Of a stretch of 64,000 nt of DNA, positions 36,635-45,017 are shown piece by piece; position 1 is the stretch's first letter; each line of letters begins with the position of its first letter. The notes beneath the pieces were generated by a model. That model was not told the origin of the DNA, searched no databases, and saw only the letters and a program-made list of their open reading frames with translations. The DNA is from DASYTH01 sp035762905 (GTDB lineage Bacteria > Actinomycetota > Actinomycetes > Mycobacteriales > Pseudonocardiaceae): positions 1 to 64,000 of the forward strand of contig NZ_DASUCC010000103.1 of NCBI RefSeq assembly GCF_035762905.1. The letters are read 5' to 3'. A program made the position numbers and the translations under genes.

Positions 36635-37312
36635 TCACCGTGGACGGGGTACCTGCCACAGGCTGATCTGCCGCATGATCATGATCAGCGGCACCGCGGA
36701 GGACGCGACCAGCAGACATCCGACGCTCTCCGTGATCACCGCCGTGTGCAGCCCCGCCACGGTGTCCGCGTTCTCCCAGAGCCGGCCGGAGAGCCTGTTG
36801 GCCAGGGAGCCGCCCAGGAACAGTCCCCACCACAGGTTGACCAGCCGGGCTCCGGGGACGCTCTGCAGATCGAAGAGGTCGGGGTGGTTGTCCGGCCGGC
36901 TCGCCCGGTGCACCTGGTCGACCACGCCGCGCGGAACGAAGAACCAGGCGATCGGCAACCACCCGGTGATGATCCAGTGCATGCGCCACCTGTGCGGCGC
37001 CGGGCACAGCAGCTCGGCGTTGCGCCGGGCCCGCCACAGCCACACCGTGAACACGACGCCTGCGGCGAGCAACGAGAGCACCGAAGCCCAGGAGGTCGCC
37101 ACGACGAGGCTGTCCGCGTCGTCCAGGTCGGCGAGGGTGACGCTGTCCTCGCCCGCGATGTAATCCCGCACCAGTCCGTATCCGTGCCAGGTGGCCGCCG
37201 ATGCCACGACGGCGGTGACGATGTGGAGTCCGATGAGGACCGCGGCCGCGTAGCCGGCGCCGGCCACGGGACGCAGCCGCACGGGCGCGCCGACGTTCTC
37301 TTGCTCGATCAA
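36635..37312 (-). CDS. DUF4328 membrane protein
   Basis: The 225-residue protein has six or so membrane helices in the DUF4328 pattern, with NAELLCPAPHRWRMHWIITGWLPIAWFFVPR and a second half around LVNLWWGLFLGGSLANRLSGR. The only in-frame start before the first helix is TTG at 37312, with GGGGG 7-8 bp upstream; an ATG 7 bp further is out of frame. It is convergent with the DUF1269 gene. Function unknown. The 91 bp upstream hold no other feature. Confidence 0.75.
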   Translation of the reverse strand: MIEQENVGAPVRLRPVAGAGYAAAVLIGLHIVTAVVASAATWHGYGLVRDYIAGEDSVTLADLDDADSLVVATSWASVLSLLAAGVVFTVWLWRARRNAELLCPAPHRWRMHWIITGWLPIAWFFVPRGVVDQVHRASRPDNHPDLFDLQSVPGARLVNLWWGLFLGGSLANRLSGRLWENADTVAGLHTAVITESVGCLLVASSAVPLIMIMRQISLWQVPRPR

Positions 37313-37403
37313 GGCCCATCCCCCAGTCGCTGAAAACGTGAAGCCGTATCCTCGACCCGCCGGACCGCCTTGGGCAAGAGTGATTTTCGGCGCAGTACCG
37401 GAC

Positions 37404-38375
37404 TCAACGGCCGGCGCGCACTCCGGCCAGCTCCGCGGCGGCTCGGGCGCTGCCCCAGGACAGGCTGACGCCGTTGCCGCCGTGGCCGTAGTTGTGCACG
37501 ACCAGGGCGGCGCCGAGCCGCTCGGCCTCGACCCGGACCGCCGGGCGGACCGGGCGCAGGCCGGTGACCGTCTCGATCACCTCGGCGTCGCGCAGCCGGG
37601 GCTCCACCCGCCGGCAGCGTTCGACGATCCGCTCGGTGAGGTCCGGGTCGGGGGTGGTGTCCCAGCGGTCCGGGATCCGGATCCCGCCGCACACCACCCG
37701 ATGCGGCTGCGGGAAGAAGCTCACCCATTCCGGCGCCATGGTCAGCTCGAGGAACAGCCGGTCGAGGCCGGGGTTGGTGAGCATGACGTGCTGGCCGAAC
37801 ACCGGGCGCACCTCGGGGTCGCCGGCCAGTTCGCGGGCGCCGAGACCGGAGCAGTTGAGCACCACCGGCGCCTCGGCGGCCGCCTCGGCGAGCGATGCCA
37901 CGGTGCGCTGCTCGAGCACGCCGCCGGCCGCGGCCAGCCGGCGCTCCAGGTAGGGCAGGTAGCGCGGCATGTCGGCGAGCGGCATCCGCGACCGGAAGCC
38001 GGTGCGGAAACCGGCCGGCAGCTCGTCCGGGGTGGCCGGGCGCAGCTCGGGGATCAGCCGGGCCTCCGGCGGCAACTCGCCGCCGAGCGCGTCGCCGACG
38101 GTCAGCACCGGCACCAGCCGCACGCCGGTCTCCGGATCCTCGGCGAGCTCGGTGAACTCGTGCAACGACCACTCGGTCCAGCGCAGCGTCTGCGCCGCCG
38201 GCTCCAGCATGGACGGCCCCCACATCGCCCCGGCGACCACCGAGGTGGTGGCGAGCGGCGGCCGGTCGGTCCACACCCGCACCGTCCGCCCGGCCTCGGC
38301 CAGGCAGATGGCCGTGGTCAACCCGATGACCCCGGCGCCGACCACCACGACCTGATCATCTCCGGGACGCGCCAC
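37404..38375 (-). CDS. D-amino acid oxidase (DAAO) family flavoprotein
   Basis: The 323-residue protein has the dinucleotide motif VVGAGVIGLTTAICLAEAG (residues 11-29) and the DAAO signature VVHNYGHGGNGVSLSWGSA near the C-terminus. The C-terminal part also has the Arg-rich TGLRPVRPAVRVE substrate region. It would oxidise D-amino acids to alpha-keto acids, producing ammonia and H2O2, in the cytoplasm. The length fits bacterial DAAO. The GTG start at 38375 is 60 bp from the divergent SDR, so the promoters overlap. No D-amino acid racemase is adjacent. Confidence 0.9.
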   Translation of the reverse strand: MARPGDDQVVVVGAGVIGLTTAICLAEAGRTVRVWTDRPPLATTSVVAGAMWGPSMLEPAAQTLRWTEWSLHEFTELAEDPETGVRLVPVLTVGDALGGELPPEARLIPELRPATPDELPAGFRTGFRSRMPLADMPRYLPYLERRLAAAGGVLEQRTVASLAEAAAEAPVVLNCSGLGARELAGDPEVRPVFGQHVMLTNPGLDRLFLELTMAPEWVSFFPQPHRVVCGGIRIPDRWDTTPDPDLTERIVERCRRVEPRLRDAEVIETVTGLRPVRPAVRVEAERLGAALVVHNYGHGGNGVSLSWGSARAAAELAGVRAGR

Positions 38376-38435
38376 GACCCCACCCTATGCTGGCCGTTGA
38401 CCGACGACGTGCTCTTTCCCCCGGAGGAGACAGCG

Positions 38436-39254
38436 GTGAACGTGACGGGACGGGTTGCCATCGTGACCGGCGGCGCGGGCGGCATCGGCGGCGCGCTCGC
38501 CGCCCGGCTGGCCGCCGAGGACGCACGGGTGCTGGTGGCCGACATCGATGCCGCGGCCGCGTCGGAGGTGGCCGCGGCGATCAACCGGACGCATCCCGGC
38601 CACGCCGTCGCCGCCGGCGGCGACGTGTCCGCGCACGACTGCATCCGCGACCTGATCGCCCGCGCCGAGGCCGCGTTCGGGCCGGTCGAGCTGTACTTCG
38701 CCAACGCGGGCATCACCGGCCGCGGCGGCCTCGCGGCCACCGAGGACCTCTGGGATCAGGCCATCGAGGTCAACGTGCGCGCGCACGTCCGCGCCGCCCA
38801 ACTGCTGCTGCCCGGCTGGGTGGAACGCGGCGAGGGCTACTTCGTCAGCACCGCGTCGGCCGCCGGCCTGCTCACCCAGATCGGCTCACCGGTCTACTCG
38901 GTCACCAAGCACGCCGCCGTCGCCTTCGCCGAGTGGCTCTCGGTCACCTACGGCGACGCGGGCATCCGGGTCAGCTGCCTGTGCCCGATGGGCGTCAACA
39001 CCAAACTGCTGCACGCGGGCGAGGAGTCCGGCGACCCGCTCGGCATCGCCGCCACCCGGGCCGTCACGTCGGCCGGCGACGTCCTCGAACCCGACGTGGT
39101 CGCCGGCATCGTCCTGGAAGCCATGGCCGACGAGCGCTTCCTGATCCTGCCGCACGAACGCGTTCTGGAGATGTACCGGCAGAAGGCCTCCGACTACGAC
39201 CGCTGGCTGCGCGGCATGCGCCGCTACCAGGCCCGCCTGCTCGCCGGGGAGTGA
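38436..39254 (+). CDS. SDR family oxidoreductase
   Basis: The 272-residue short-chain dehydrogenase has TGGAGGIGGALA (residues 10-21), NAGITG, and the catalytic YSVTK near residue 152. An Asp in VADIDAAAA after the second strand suggests NAD(H). The GTG at 38436 has GGAGGAGA 6-8 bp upstream. In the same frame the sequence upstream reads TDDVLFPPEETA back to a TTG at 38397, so a longer protein is possible. That stretch closely matches the leader of the P450 gene at 58717. Substrate unknown. Confidence 0.86.
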   Translation: MNVTGRVAIVTGGAGGIGGALAARLAAEDARVLVADIDAAAASEVAAAINRTHPGHAVAAGGDVSAHDCIRDLIARAEAAFGPVELYFANAGITGRGGLAATEDLWDQAIEVNVRAHVRAAQLLLPGWVERGEGYFVSTASAAGLLTQIGSPVYSVTKHAAVAFAEWLSVTYGDAGIRVSCLCPMGVNTKLLHAGEESGDPLGIAATRAVTSAGDVLEPDVVAGIVLEAMADERFLILPHERVLEMYRQKASDYDRWLRGMRRYQARLLAGE

Positions 39255-39255
39255 G

Positions 39256-39942
39256 CTACTCCGGCTGGCGCAGGACGATCTCGTGGACGTGGGCGTCGCG
39301 GGTGGCGGTGACGGCGGTGTGCACGACCTCGGCGACCGATTCGGGGCGCAGGTAGCGCTCGGGTTGGTAGGGGGCGCCTTCGAAGTCGCGGACCGAGCGT
39401 TGCATGTCGGTGGCGGTGCGGCCGGGGTGGATGGAGGTGACCCGGAGTCCGTGCGGGGACTCTTCGGCGCGCAGGACGTCGGCGTAGGCGCGCAGGGCGA
39501 ACTTGCTCGCCGCGTAGACCCCCCAGGTCGGGTTGGCGCGTAGGCCGGAACCCGAGTTGATCAGGACCACGTGGCCGCGGGCGGCGCGCAGCGCCGGAAG
39601 CAGCAGCCGGGTCAGCTCGGCGACCGCGATCACGTTGACGGCGAACGTCTCGCGCCACTGGGCTTCGGTGGCGTCGGCCAGCGGACCGAGCCGGGCCACG
39701 CCCGCGGAGTGCACCAGCACGTCCAGCGGGGGCACGCTGGCGGCGGCCTCGGCAAGGGCCGCGGCATCGGTCAGCTCGACCGGCCATGGCCGGGCCGAGG
39801 GCAACGCCGACGCGACCGCGGCCAGGGCGCCGGCGTCCCGGCCGCCGAGCAACAGATCATGGCTGCCGGCAAGGCGGTGCGCGATGGCGGCCCCGATGCC
39901 CCGGGACGCCCCGGTGACCAGAGCCAGTGGCCGGTCGGTCAT
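39256..39942 (-). CDS. SDR family oxidoreductase
   Basis: The 228-residue SDR has VTGASRGIGAAIA (residues 9-21), a HSAGV segment in the NNAG position and YAASK as the catalytic Tyr-x-x-x-Lys. It is slightly shorter than classical SDRs. The GRDAGALAA stretch after strand two suggests NADP(H). The ATG at 39942 replaces a longer, unsupported reading. Its stop is 1 bp from the convergent SDR stop. Substrate unknown. Confidence 0.86.
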   Translation of the reverse strand: MTDRPLALVTGASRGIGAAIAHRLAGSHDLLLGGRDAGALAAVASALPSARPWPVELTDAAALAEAAASVPPLDVLVHSAGVARLGPLADATEAQWRETFAVNVIAVAELTRLLLPALRAARGHVVLINSGSGLRANPTWGVYAASKFALRAYADVLRAEESPHGLRVTSIHPGRTATDMQRSVRDFEGAPYQPERYLRPESVAEVVHTAVTATRDAHVHEIVLRQPE

Positions 39943-40076
39943 GCCGACACCGTAGACCGCGCACCGAGATCGGCCCCGCCGGCTGCCCGTTCGGGCGTAC
40001 CGGGAGTGTCCGGCCCGGTTGGACAGTGGACCTACAGCGGCCGGGCCCGCGGCCACCGACGTCAAGGGGAACAACC

Positions 40077-41147
40077 ATGCCCACCACCCTGCGCCAGGGG
40101 TCGCACGGCCCCGAGGTCGAACGGCTCCAGCGACTGCTGCACGAGCGCGGCTACTACGGCGGCGCGATCGACGGCGACTTCGGCTGGCGCACCCATGTCG
40201 CGGTCACGAAGTACCAGGACGACGCCGGCCTGCGCAATGACGGGACGGTCGGCCCGGACACCTGGCGCAGCCTGGAAGGGCTCAGTGGCTCGCAGACCGG
40301 GCTGCGCGCCGACGAGCACGTCGACGACTACGTGGCCAGCGCCTACGGCACGATGCACAGCTCGATGGCGCCGCGCGACCGGCTGGACCGGCTGATGAGC
40401 GCGGCGATCCAGGAGCTGACCGAGCTGGGCGTGCCGCAGCCGTCCTACGACTTCGACCCGGGCCTGTCCGGCACCAGCACGCTCGCCGAGTTCCGCTCCA
40501 CCAACCAGTGGCACGTCGCGGTCAACCCGGACCAGTTCGCGGAGGCCTACGTCGAGACCCTCAACGAGCAGCAGCTCGGCGAGGTGGCGAACACGATCTA
40601 CCACGAGAGCCGGCACGCCGAGCTGACCTTCCGCGAGGCGCGGGCCCAGGCCGGGCTCGGGCAGGACGCCGACGCGCTGGTGGCATCGATGAGCATTCCG
40701 CGCTATATCGCCGAATACGCGGTCGCCACCGCGATCACCCAGTCCACCGCGGACGGCGCGACCGACGAGGCGCTGGCCGGCTACGAGAGCTTCTACGGCA
40801 GCGGCGCCGCGGAGACGCAGAACGTCTACAACAGCGGGCAGTACGAGCCGTACCGCCGGCTGCCCGAGGAGGCCGACGCGTTCGAGACCGGCCGCAACAT
40901 CGAGGACCAGTGGCGCGAGTACGGCGGCATCCGCGGCTCGATCCGGCGCGGCGACACCGGCGAGCACGTCAGCTACCTGCAGCGCGGGCTCACCCACACC
41001 GGCCACTACCACGGCACGATCGACGGCGACTTCGGCATCGCCACCGAGATGGCCGTGCAGGCCTTCCAGCGCGAGCACTCGCTGACCGACGACGGCGTGT
41101 GCGGCGAGAAGACCTGGGAGATGCTGGCCCGGGTCTACGCCGAGTAG
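40077..41147 (+). CDS. peptidoglycan-binding protein with central HExxH domain
   Basis: The 356-residue protein has two peptidoglycan-binding repeats, residues 1-66 (LRQGSHGPEVERLQRLLHERGYYGGAIDGDFG) and 288-350 (IRRGDTGEHVSYLQRGLTHTGHYHGTIDGDFG). Between them is a helical domain containing HESRH at 176-180, a zinc-peptidase HExxH motif. No signal peptide is visible, so export would need a non-Sec route or cell lysis. It might cut peptidoglycan or proteins at the wall. The third zinc ligand is not evident. Monocistronic; AAGGGGAAC precedes the ATG. Confidence 0.78.
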   Translation: MPTTLRQGSHGPEVERLQRLLHERGYYGGAIDGDFGWRTHVAVTKYQDDAGLRNDGTVGPDTWRSLEGLSGSQTGLRADEHVDDYVASAYGTMHSSMAPRDRLDRLMSAAIQELTELGVPQPSYDFDPGLSGTSTLAEFRSTNQWHVAVNPDQFAEAYVETLNEQQLGEVANTIYHESRHAELTFREARAQAGLGQDADALVASMSIPRYIAEYAVATAITQSTADGATDEALAGYESFYGSGAAETQNVYNSGQYEPYRRLPEEADAFETGRNIEDQWREYGGIRGSIRRGDTGEHVSYLQRGLTHTGHYHGTIDGDFGIATEMAVQAFQREHSLTDDGVCGEKTWEMLARVYAE

Positions 41148-41161
41148 CTCGCCCGCCGGTC

Positions 41162-41986
41162 CTAGGAGGCCAGGGCCTCGACGAGGTCCGGCCGGGCCGG
41201 GGTGGTCGCCGGCTCGAGCCGGGGGTTGCTGGTGAGGATGTCGGTGTACAGCTCGCGCAGCCGGGGCTGCGGCGGCACGCCCAGTTCCTCGCGCAGCGCG
41301 GCGCGGTGCCGGTGGAAGGTGTCCAGAGCCTCGGCGCGCCGGCCGTTGCGGTGCAGGGCGAGCATGAGCTGGGTGGCGAACACGTCGTTGGTGGGATGCC
41401 GGCAGACCAGCGCGGCCAGCTCGCTGATCAGCTCGTGGTGCCGGCCCAGCTGCAGGTCGGCCCAGATGCGCTGGCCGAGCACCTCGAGCCGGGTGGCCTC
41501 CAGGTCCCGGATCGCCGGGTGCAGCAGGGGTCCGCGCACCACGTCCGGCAGGGCGAGGCCGCGCCACATGTCCAGCGCGGCGCGCAGCTGCGCGGCGGCC
41601 AGCCGGTACTCCTCGCGGTCCAGCGTTGCGGCGCCCACCCGGGCCCGGTCGTGGAACACGTCCAGGTCCAGCTCGCCGGACCGCACCTCGAGGCGGTACG
41701 CGCGGTCCAGCGTGACCAGCCGCTGGCGCGGGGCACCGGGAGTCGGCCCGTCGCCCGGCCGGTCACACAGCAGACGGCGCAACCGCATGATGTAGGAGTG
41801 CACCGACGCGACCGCGGTGGGCGTCGGGTTGCCGTCCCACAGCTCGTCCATGAACTGCCCCATGGACACCACATGACCGGGGTTGAGCAGGAGCAGGGCG
41901 ACCATCTGCCGTTGCTTGGGAGCGGACGGTGCCAGGTCGGCGCCCCGCTGGTGGACCGTGAGCGGTCCGAGCACATTGAACTCCAT
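41162..41986 (-). CDS. SARP (AfsR/DnrI-type) pathway regulator 1
   Basis: The 274-residue protein has an N-terminal OmpR-type winged helix (SAPKQRQMVALLLLNPGHVVSMGQFMDELWDGNPTPTAVASVHSYIMRLRRLL) and a C-terminal bacterial transcriptional activation domain (EYRLAAAQLRAALDMWRGLAL, then LGRHHELISELAALVCRHPTNDVFATQLMLALHRNGRRAEAL). SARPs activate antibiotic clusters by binding direct repeats near -35. The start at 41986 has GGAGAG 4 bp upstream; an ATG at 41998 is possible. It follows the FAD oxidase gene (stop 42004) and marks the left edge of the cluster. Confidence 0.92.
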   Translation of the reverse strand: MEFNVLGPLTVHQRGADLAPSAPKQRQMVALLLLNPGHVVSMGQFMDELWDGNPTPTAVASVHSYIMRLRRLLCDRPGDGPTPGAPRQRLVTLDRAYRLEVRSGELDLDVFHDRARVGAATLDREEYRLAAAQLRAALDMWRGLALPDVVRGPLLHPAIRDLEATRLEVLGQRIWADLQLGRHHELISELAALVCRHPTNDVFATQLMLALHRNGRRAEALDTFHRHRAALREELGVPPQPRLRELYTDILTSNPRLEPATTPARPDLVEALAS

Positions 41987-42003
41987 CACTCTCTCCATCA
42001 CGC

Positions 42004-43509
42004 TCAGCTGTACCGACCCGGCGCGATCACGCCGTCCGGGTCGAGCATTTCCTTCAGTCGCCGAACAAATCGCCGGGCGGCGGGATCCGGGCTGAGCCGG
42101 TCCATCCAGCCCGCGTGGTCCACGTCGAGCCGGTACGGGACGAAGCCCGCCTCGGTGAACAGCCCGTACATCAGTTCCAGGGCGCGGTGGGCGCGCTCCA
42201 CCGACGGGGCGTCCGGCTCGAAGCGCATCGTCACCACGAAGTCGACCAGATCCGGACCGAGCAGGTTCTGCGTTGTGCCGCAACGGATCCCGCTGTTCTC
42301 GTGCACCCGGTCGAGCAGTTCGTGGGCGTGTGCGACGGCCGCGCCGGACAACGGCACCATGGGCAGGAAGAACAGGAACCCGCCGCCCCACCGGTCCACC
42401 TCCGCGCCCGGCCGGCGCATCTTCGCCCGGAACAGCACGTCGTCGGTGTCCGGCACGCCGGCGTAGCTCCGCTCGACCAGCGTGGCCACCTCGTGGTTGT
42501 CCCCACCGGGATCCGCGCTGTCGGTGTCGGAGATCTCCGAGAACAGCCCGGTTGCCGCCGCCTCGGCGGTGACCAGCGCGGACAGCGCGTCGACCGCCGC
42601 AGCGGTGCCCTCGACACAGACGTGCGCCAGGAACTTCCCCTCGGTGCCCCGGTACGGCCGGGCCGCGACCGGGTTGTACACCTTGGGAACCCCGCGCGCG
42701 AGACCCTGGGCCACCCAGCGGCGCAGCACGTCCATCACCGCGGCCAGGCGCTCCGGCGCGAAGTTGAGCCGCACCACCCGGACCGCCTCCGGCCTCGGCG
42801 GCAACCGAACCGCCGCCGCGGTCACCACGCCGAGGTTGGACTGCACGAACATGCCGAGCGGGTCCGGACCGAGACCGTGCGGGTAGACCGGCGCCGGCCG
42901 GTCCGGGTCGGGCCACCAGCCGACCCGGATCAGCTCTCCGTCCGGCAGCACGACTTCCAGCCCGAGCAGGTCGTCCACCCGCTGCGACCGGAGTCCGACG
43001 CCGCGGTCAAGCACGTTGCCGACCACGCTGGTGTGCATGGAGGAGGCGGTCAGGTTCACCGTCCGCTCGGTACCGAGCAACCGGTGCGCCAGCCGGCCCT
43101 GGGTCACCCCGGGCTCGACCACCGCCCAGCCACCGGTCAGGTCGATGCCGCGAATCCGGTCCAGACCGCTCAGGTCGAGAACGACCGCGTTGTCCGTGGC
43201 CGGTTCGCGCGACCCGAGCCCCCAGTTGCGGCCGGTGCTCACCGGGTGCAGCGCGCCGGAATGCGGGGATGTGGCGAAGATCTCGATGACCTGACGCACC
43301 TCGTCGGCACCGCGCGGCCGGATCACACCGAGCACGTTCCGCGCGCGGAACCGGCCCACGTTCGGTCCGAGGCGCAGCGGTGCGGCATCCGGACTGATCA
43401 CCCGGTCGGCACCCACCACGCGGGCGGCGGCGTCGAGCACGGACCGGTGCGTCCCACCATTCGCGACCACCGCAAAGTTTTCGGCTTCGATCTGGTTGAG
43501 CACGTCCAT
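42004..43509 (-). CDS. FAD-linked oxidase (vanillyl-alcohol oxidase / cresol methylhydroxylase type)
   Basis: The 501-residue protein has the PCMH-type FAD-binding domain (VLGVIRPRGADEVRQVIEIF and GRNWGLGSREP) with the typical VVEPGVTQGRLAHRLL stretch and SNLGVVTAAAVRLPP. The C-terminal substrate domain resembles vanillyl-alcohol oxidase and 4-cresol dehydrogenase (HENSGIRCGTTQNLL, DPDGVIAPGRYS). Such enzymes oxidise para-substituted phenols, which would suit a tyrosine-derived precursor. GGAGGTG precedes the ATG. It is followed by the SARP gene on the same transcript. Confidence 0.82.
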   Translation of the reverse strand: MDVLNQIEAENFAVVANGGTHRSVLDAAARVVGADRVISPDAAPLRLGPNVGRFRARNVLGVIRPRGADEVRQVIEIFATSPHSGALHPVSTGRNWGLGSREPATDNAVVLDLSGLDRIRGIDLTGGWAVVEPGVTQGRLAHRLLGTERTVNLTASSMHTSVVGNVLDRGVGLRSQRVDDLLGLEVVLPDGELIRVGWWPDPDRPAPVYPHGLGPDPLGMFVQSNLGVVTAAAVRLPPRPEAVRVVRLNFAPERLAAVMDVLRRWVAQGLARGVPKVYNPVAARPYRGTEGKFLAHVCVEGTAAAVDALSALVTAEAAATGLFSEISDTDSADPGGDNHEVATLVERSYAGVPDTDDVLFRAKMRRPGAEVDRWGGGFLFFLPMVPLSGAAVAHAHELLDRVHENSGIRCGTTQNLLGPDLVDFVVTMRFEPDAPSVERAHRALELMYGLFTEAGFVPYRLDVDHAGWMDRLSPDPAARRFVRRLKEMLDPDGVIAPGRYS

Positions 43510-43610
43510 CGGGGCACCTCCACTGACCTCACGGTAGAACGGCGAAGATGCCTGGGGTGCCGGTAAAGCGCATGTGCTGTGCGCAATTCGCGCATCGGGA
43601 CCGGACGCGC

Positions 43611-44630
43611 TCAGCCGCAGCAGTCCGGCAGCACACTGTGCGGGTCGGCAATCTCGGTGCCGTGCTGGCGCAACTTGCGGAAATCCCGCGGGGTCAACCC
43701 GTACCGCTGCCGGAACAGCCGGCTGATCTGGGATCCGTCCACCAGGCCCCAGCGCTCGCCGAGGGCGGCGACGGTCAGGTGGTCGTTGGCGGGGTTGTTC
43801 AGGTCGGCGAGCAGACCGGCGAGCCGCTCGTCCCGGATCCACCTGGCCGGGCTGGCGCCCTGCGCGGCGAAGAGAACCTGCAGGTAGCGCAGGGAGACGT
43901 TGTGCCGTTTGGCGAGCATGGCCGGGCTGAGCGCGGGGTCGCTCAGGTTCTCCCGCGCGAAGGTCTGCACCCGTAGCATCAGCATCTGGCGCGCCGCAAG
44001 GGGATCGTGATCCGCGCCACTGCGCAACCGGTCGGCGAACAGCGTGGTGATGAGCCCGCCGATGGTGGCGCCCAGCGGCTCGGCCACCACCGGATCCCAG
44101 TTCTCCAGCTGCGTTCCCAACGTCTCAAGGGTCTGACTGACCAGCACGGCAAGGCTCGCCGTGCTCGGCCACGGGTCGGCGGTCAGCTTGCTTGTGACAC
44201 CGGGGTTCAGGCCGATCAGGCGGTGCGGGAAGCGCAGCGCAACCATCTGAAAGGGTTCGGGCATCTCGAGTGCGTACGAACGGCTGCTGTCGAACGTGAC
44301 CACGTCGCCCGGAGTGACGACCGCGTGCCCGCCGTCCTGGCTGACCTCGGCCCGGCCCTGTAAAGGCGCTGTGACGTAGACATGGCCGTCGTCCTCCGAG
44401 GCCCGGCGGCGCGACAGGAATACCGCATGGGGATCAGCGGAGATCAGCGAAATCCGAAAGTTGCCGATTGCAGAGGTCAGTATCGTTCCGCTCGCAAACG
44501 CGTCCCGATCGACGGTCACCTGAAGCGCCTCGCCGCAGGCGTCTCGCACCTGCTCCCGCCACCTGTCGAAACGCCGATCTGGCCTGCCTGAATCCGTGGT
44601 GCGATTCTGCACGACCGATCGGCTGGCCAT
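43611..44630 (-). CDS. AraC family transcriptional regulator
   Basis: The 339-residue protein has an N-terminal AraC-binding-like domain (about 30-190, with HAVVTPGDVVTFDSSRSYALEMPEPFQMVALRFP) and a C-terminal AraC double helix-turn-helix (LSPAMLAKRHNVSLRYLQVLFAAQGASPARWIRDERL and AALGERWGLVDGSQISRLFRQRYGLTPRDFR). The effector is unknown. It is divergent from the FAD/NAD(P) gene across 387 bp and may control that operon or its own. Its codon use is slightly less GC-biased than neighbouring genes. Confidence 0.88.
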   Translation of the reverse strand: MASRSVVQNRTTDSGRPDRRFDRWREQVRDACGEALQVTVDRDAFASGTILTSAIGNFRISLISADPHAVFLSRRRASEDDGHVYVTAPLQGRAEVSQDGGHAVVTPGDVVTFDSSRSYALEMPEPFQMVALRFPHRLIGLNPGVTSKLTADPWPSTASLAVLVSQTLETLGTQLENWDPVVAEPLGATIGGLITTLFADRLRSGADHDPLAARQMLMLRVQTFARENLSDPALSPAMLAKRHNVSLRYLQVLFAAQGASPARWIRDERLAGLLADLNNPANDHLTVAALGERWGLVDGSQISRLFRQRYGLTPRDFRKLRQHGTEIADPHSVLPDCCG

Positions 44631-44711
44631 AAGCTTCTACCCCCGCAATGCGACATTCCCGGTTTGCGCCTGCGTCAGAACTCGATCCTACGACGCTCAC
44701 TCCGCGCTCGC

Positions 44712-44745
44712 TTGACACGCTACCCCGCGCCCTGTCCGATACGCT
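44712..44745 (+). promoter_or_regulatory. promoter and direct repeats before the TyrA/SARP operon
   Basis: TTGACA lies at 44712-44717, with a weak -10 (CGATAC) around 44737. Two copies of GA[C/T]ACGCT (44714-44721 and 44738-44745) are 24 bp apart and overlap the promoter. SARPs bind direct repeats in this position, usually with 11- or 22-bp periodicity, so this is a candidate SARP or AraC site. The 387-bp gap (44631-45017) has no convincing gene. Confidence 0.45.
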
Positions 44746-44937
44746 GGGTAGTGGCGTAGCATGGCCGACATGCGGCCTGCCACGCTGCGTGACGAAGTCG
44801 GGCGGGGCAGACGACGTGGACCGGTGCACAAATACGCAACTCCTCAAGCGCGTAATGACCAGTCCCGAGGGCTATACCAGAGATAGCCTCAAGTCGTGAT
44901 TGAGACATCAGACCGCTCGTCACAATCGGCGGACTCG

Positions 44938-44967
44938 GTTGCCGGCGCCGGGGGGCCGGCCGGCAAC
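44938..44967 (+). promoter_or_regulatory. hairpin in the leader of the FAD/NAD(P) gene
   Basis: A perfect 9-bp stem (GTTGCCGGC / GCCGGCAAC) with a 12-nt loop lies 50 bp before the ATG and 38 bp before the GAGGTG ribosome site. It could be an attenuator or an mRNA stability structure. There is no T-run. Confidence 0.4.
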
Positions 44968-45017
44968 GGGCGCGACCGGCGCTCAGGCGTTACGCATGAT
45001 TGCCGAGGTGAAACGCA

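Noticed and set aside
44648..44899. An 83-codon plus-strand ORF in the AraC-FAD/NAD(P) gap
   Set aside because: It overlaps the TTGACA promoter, has no ribosome site and an untypical codon pattern.
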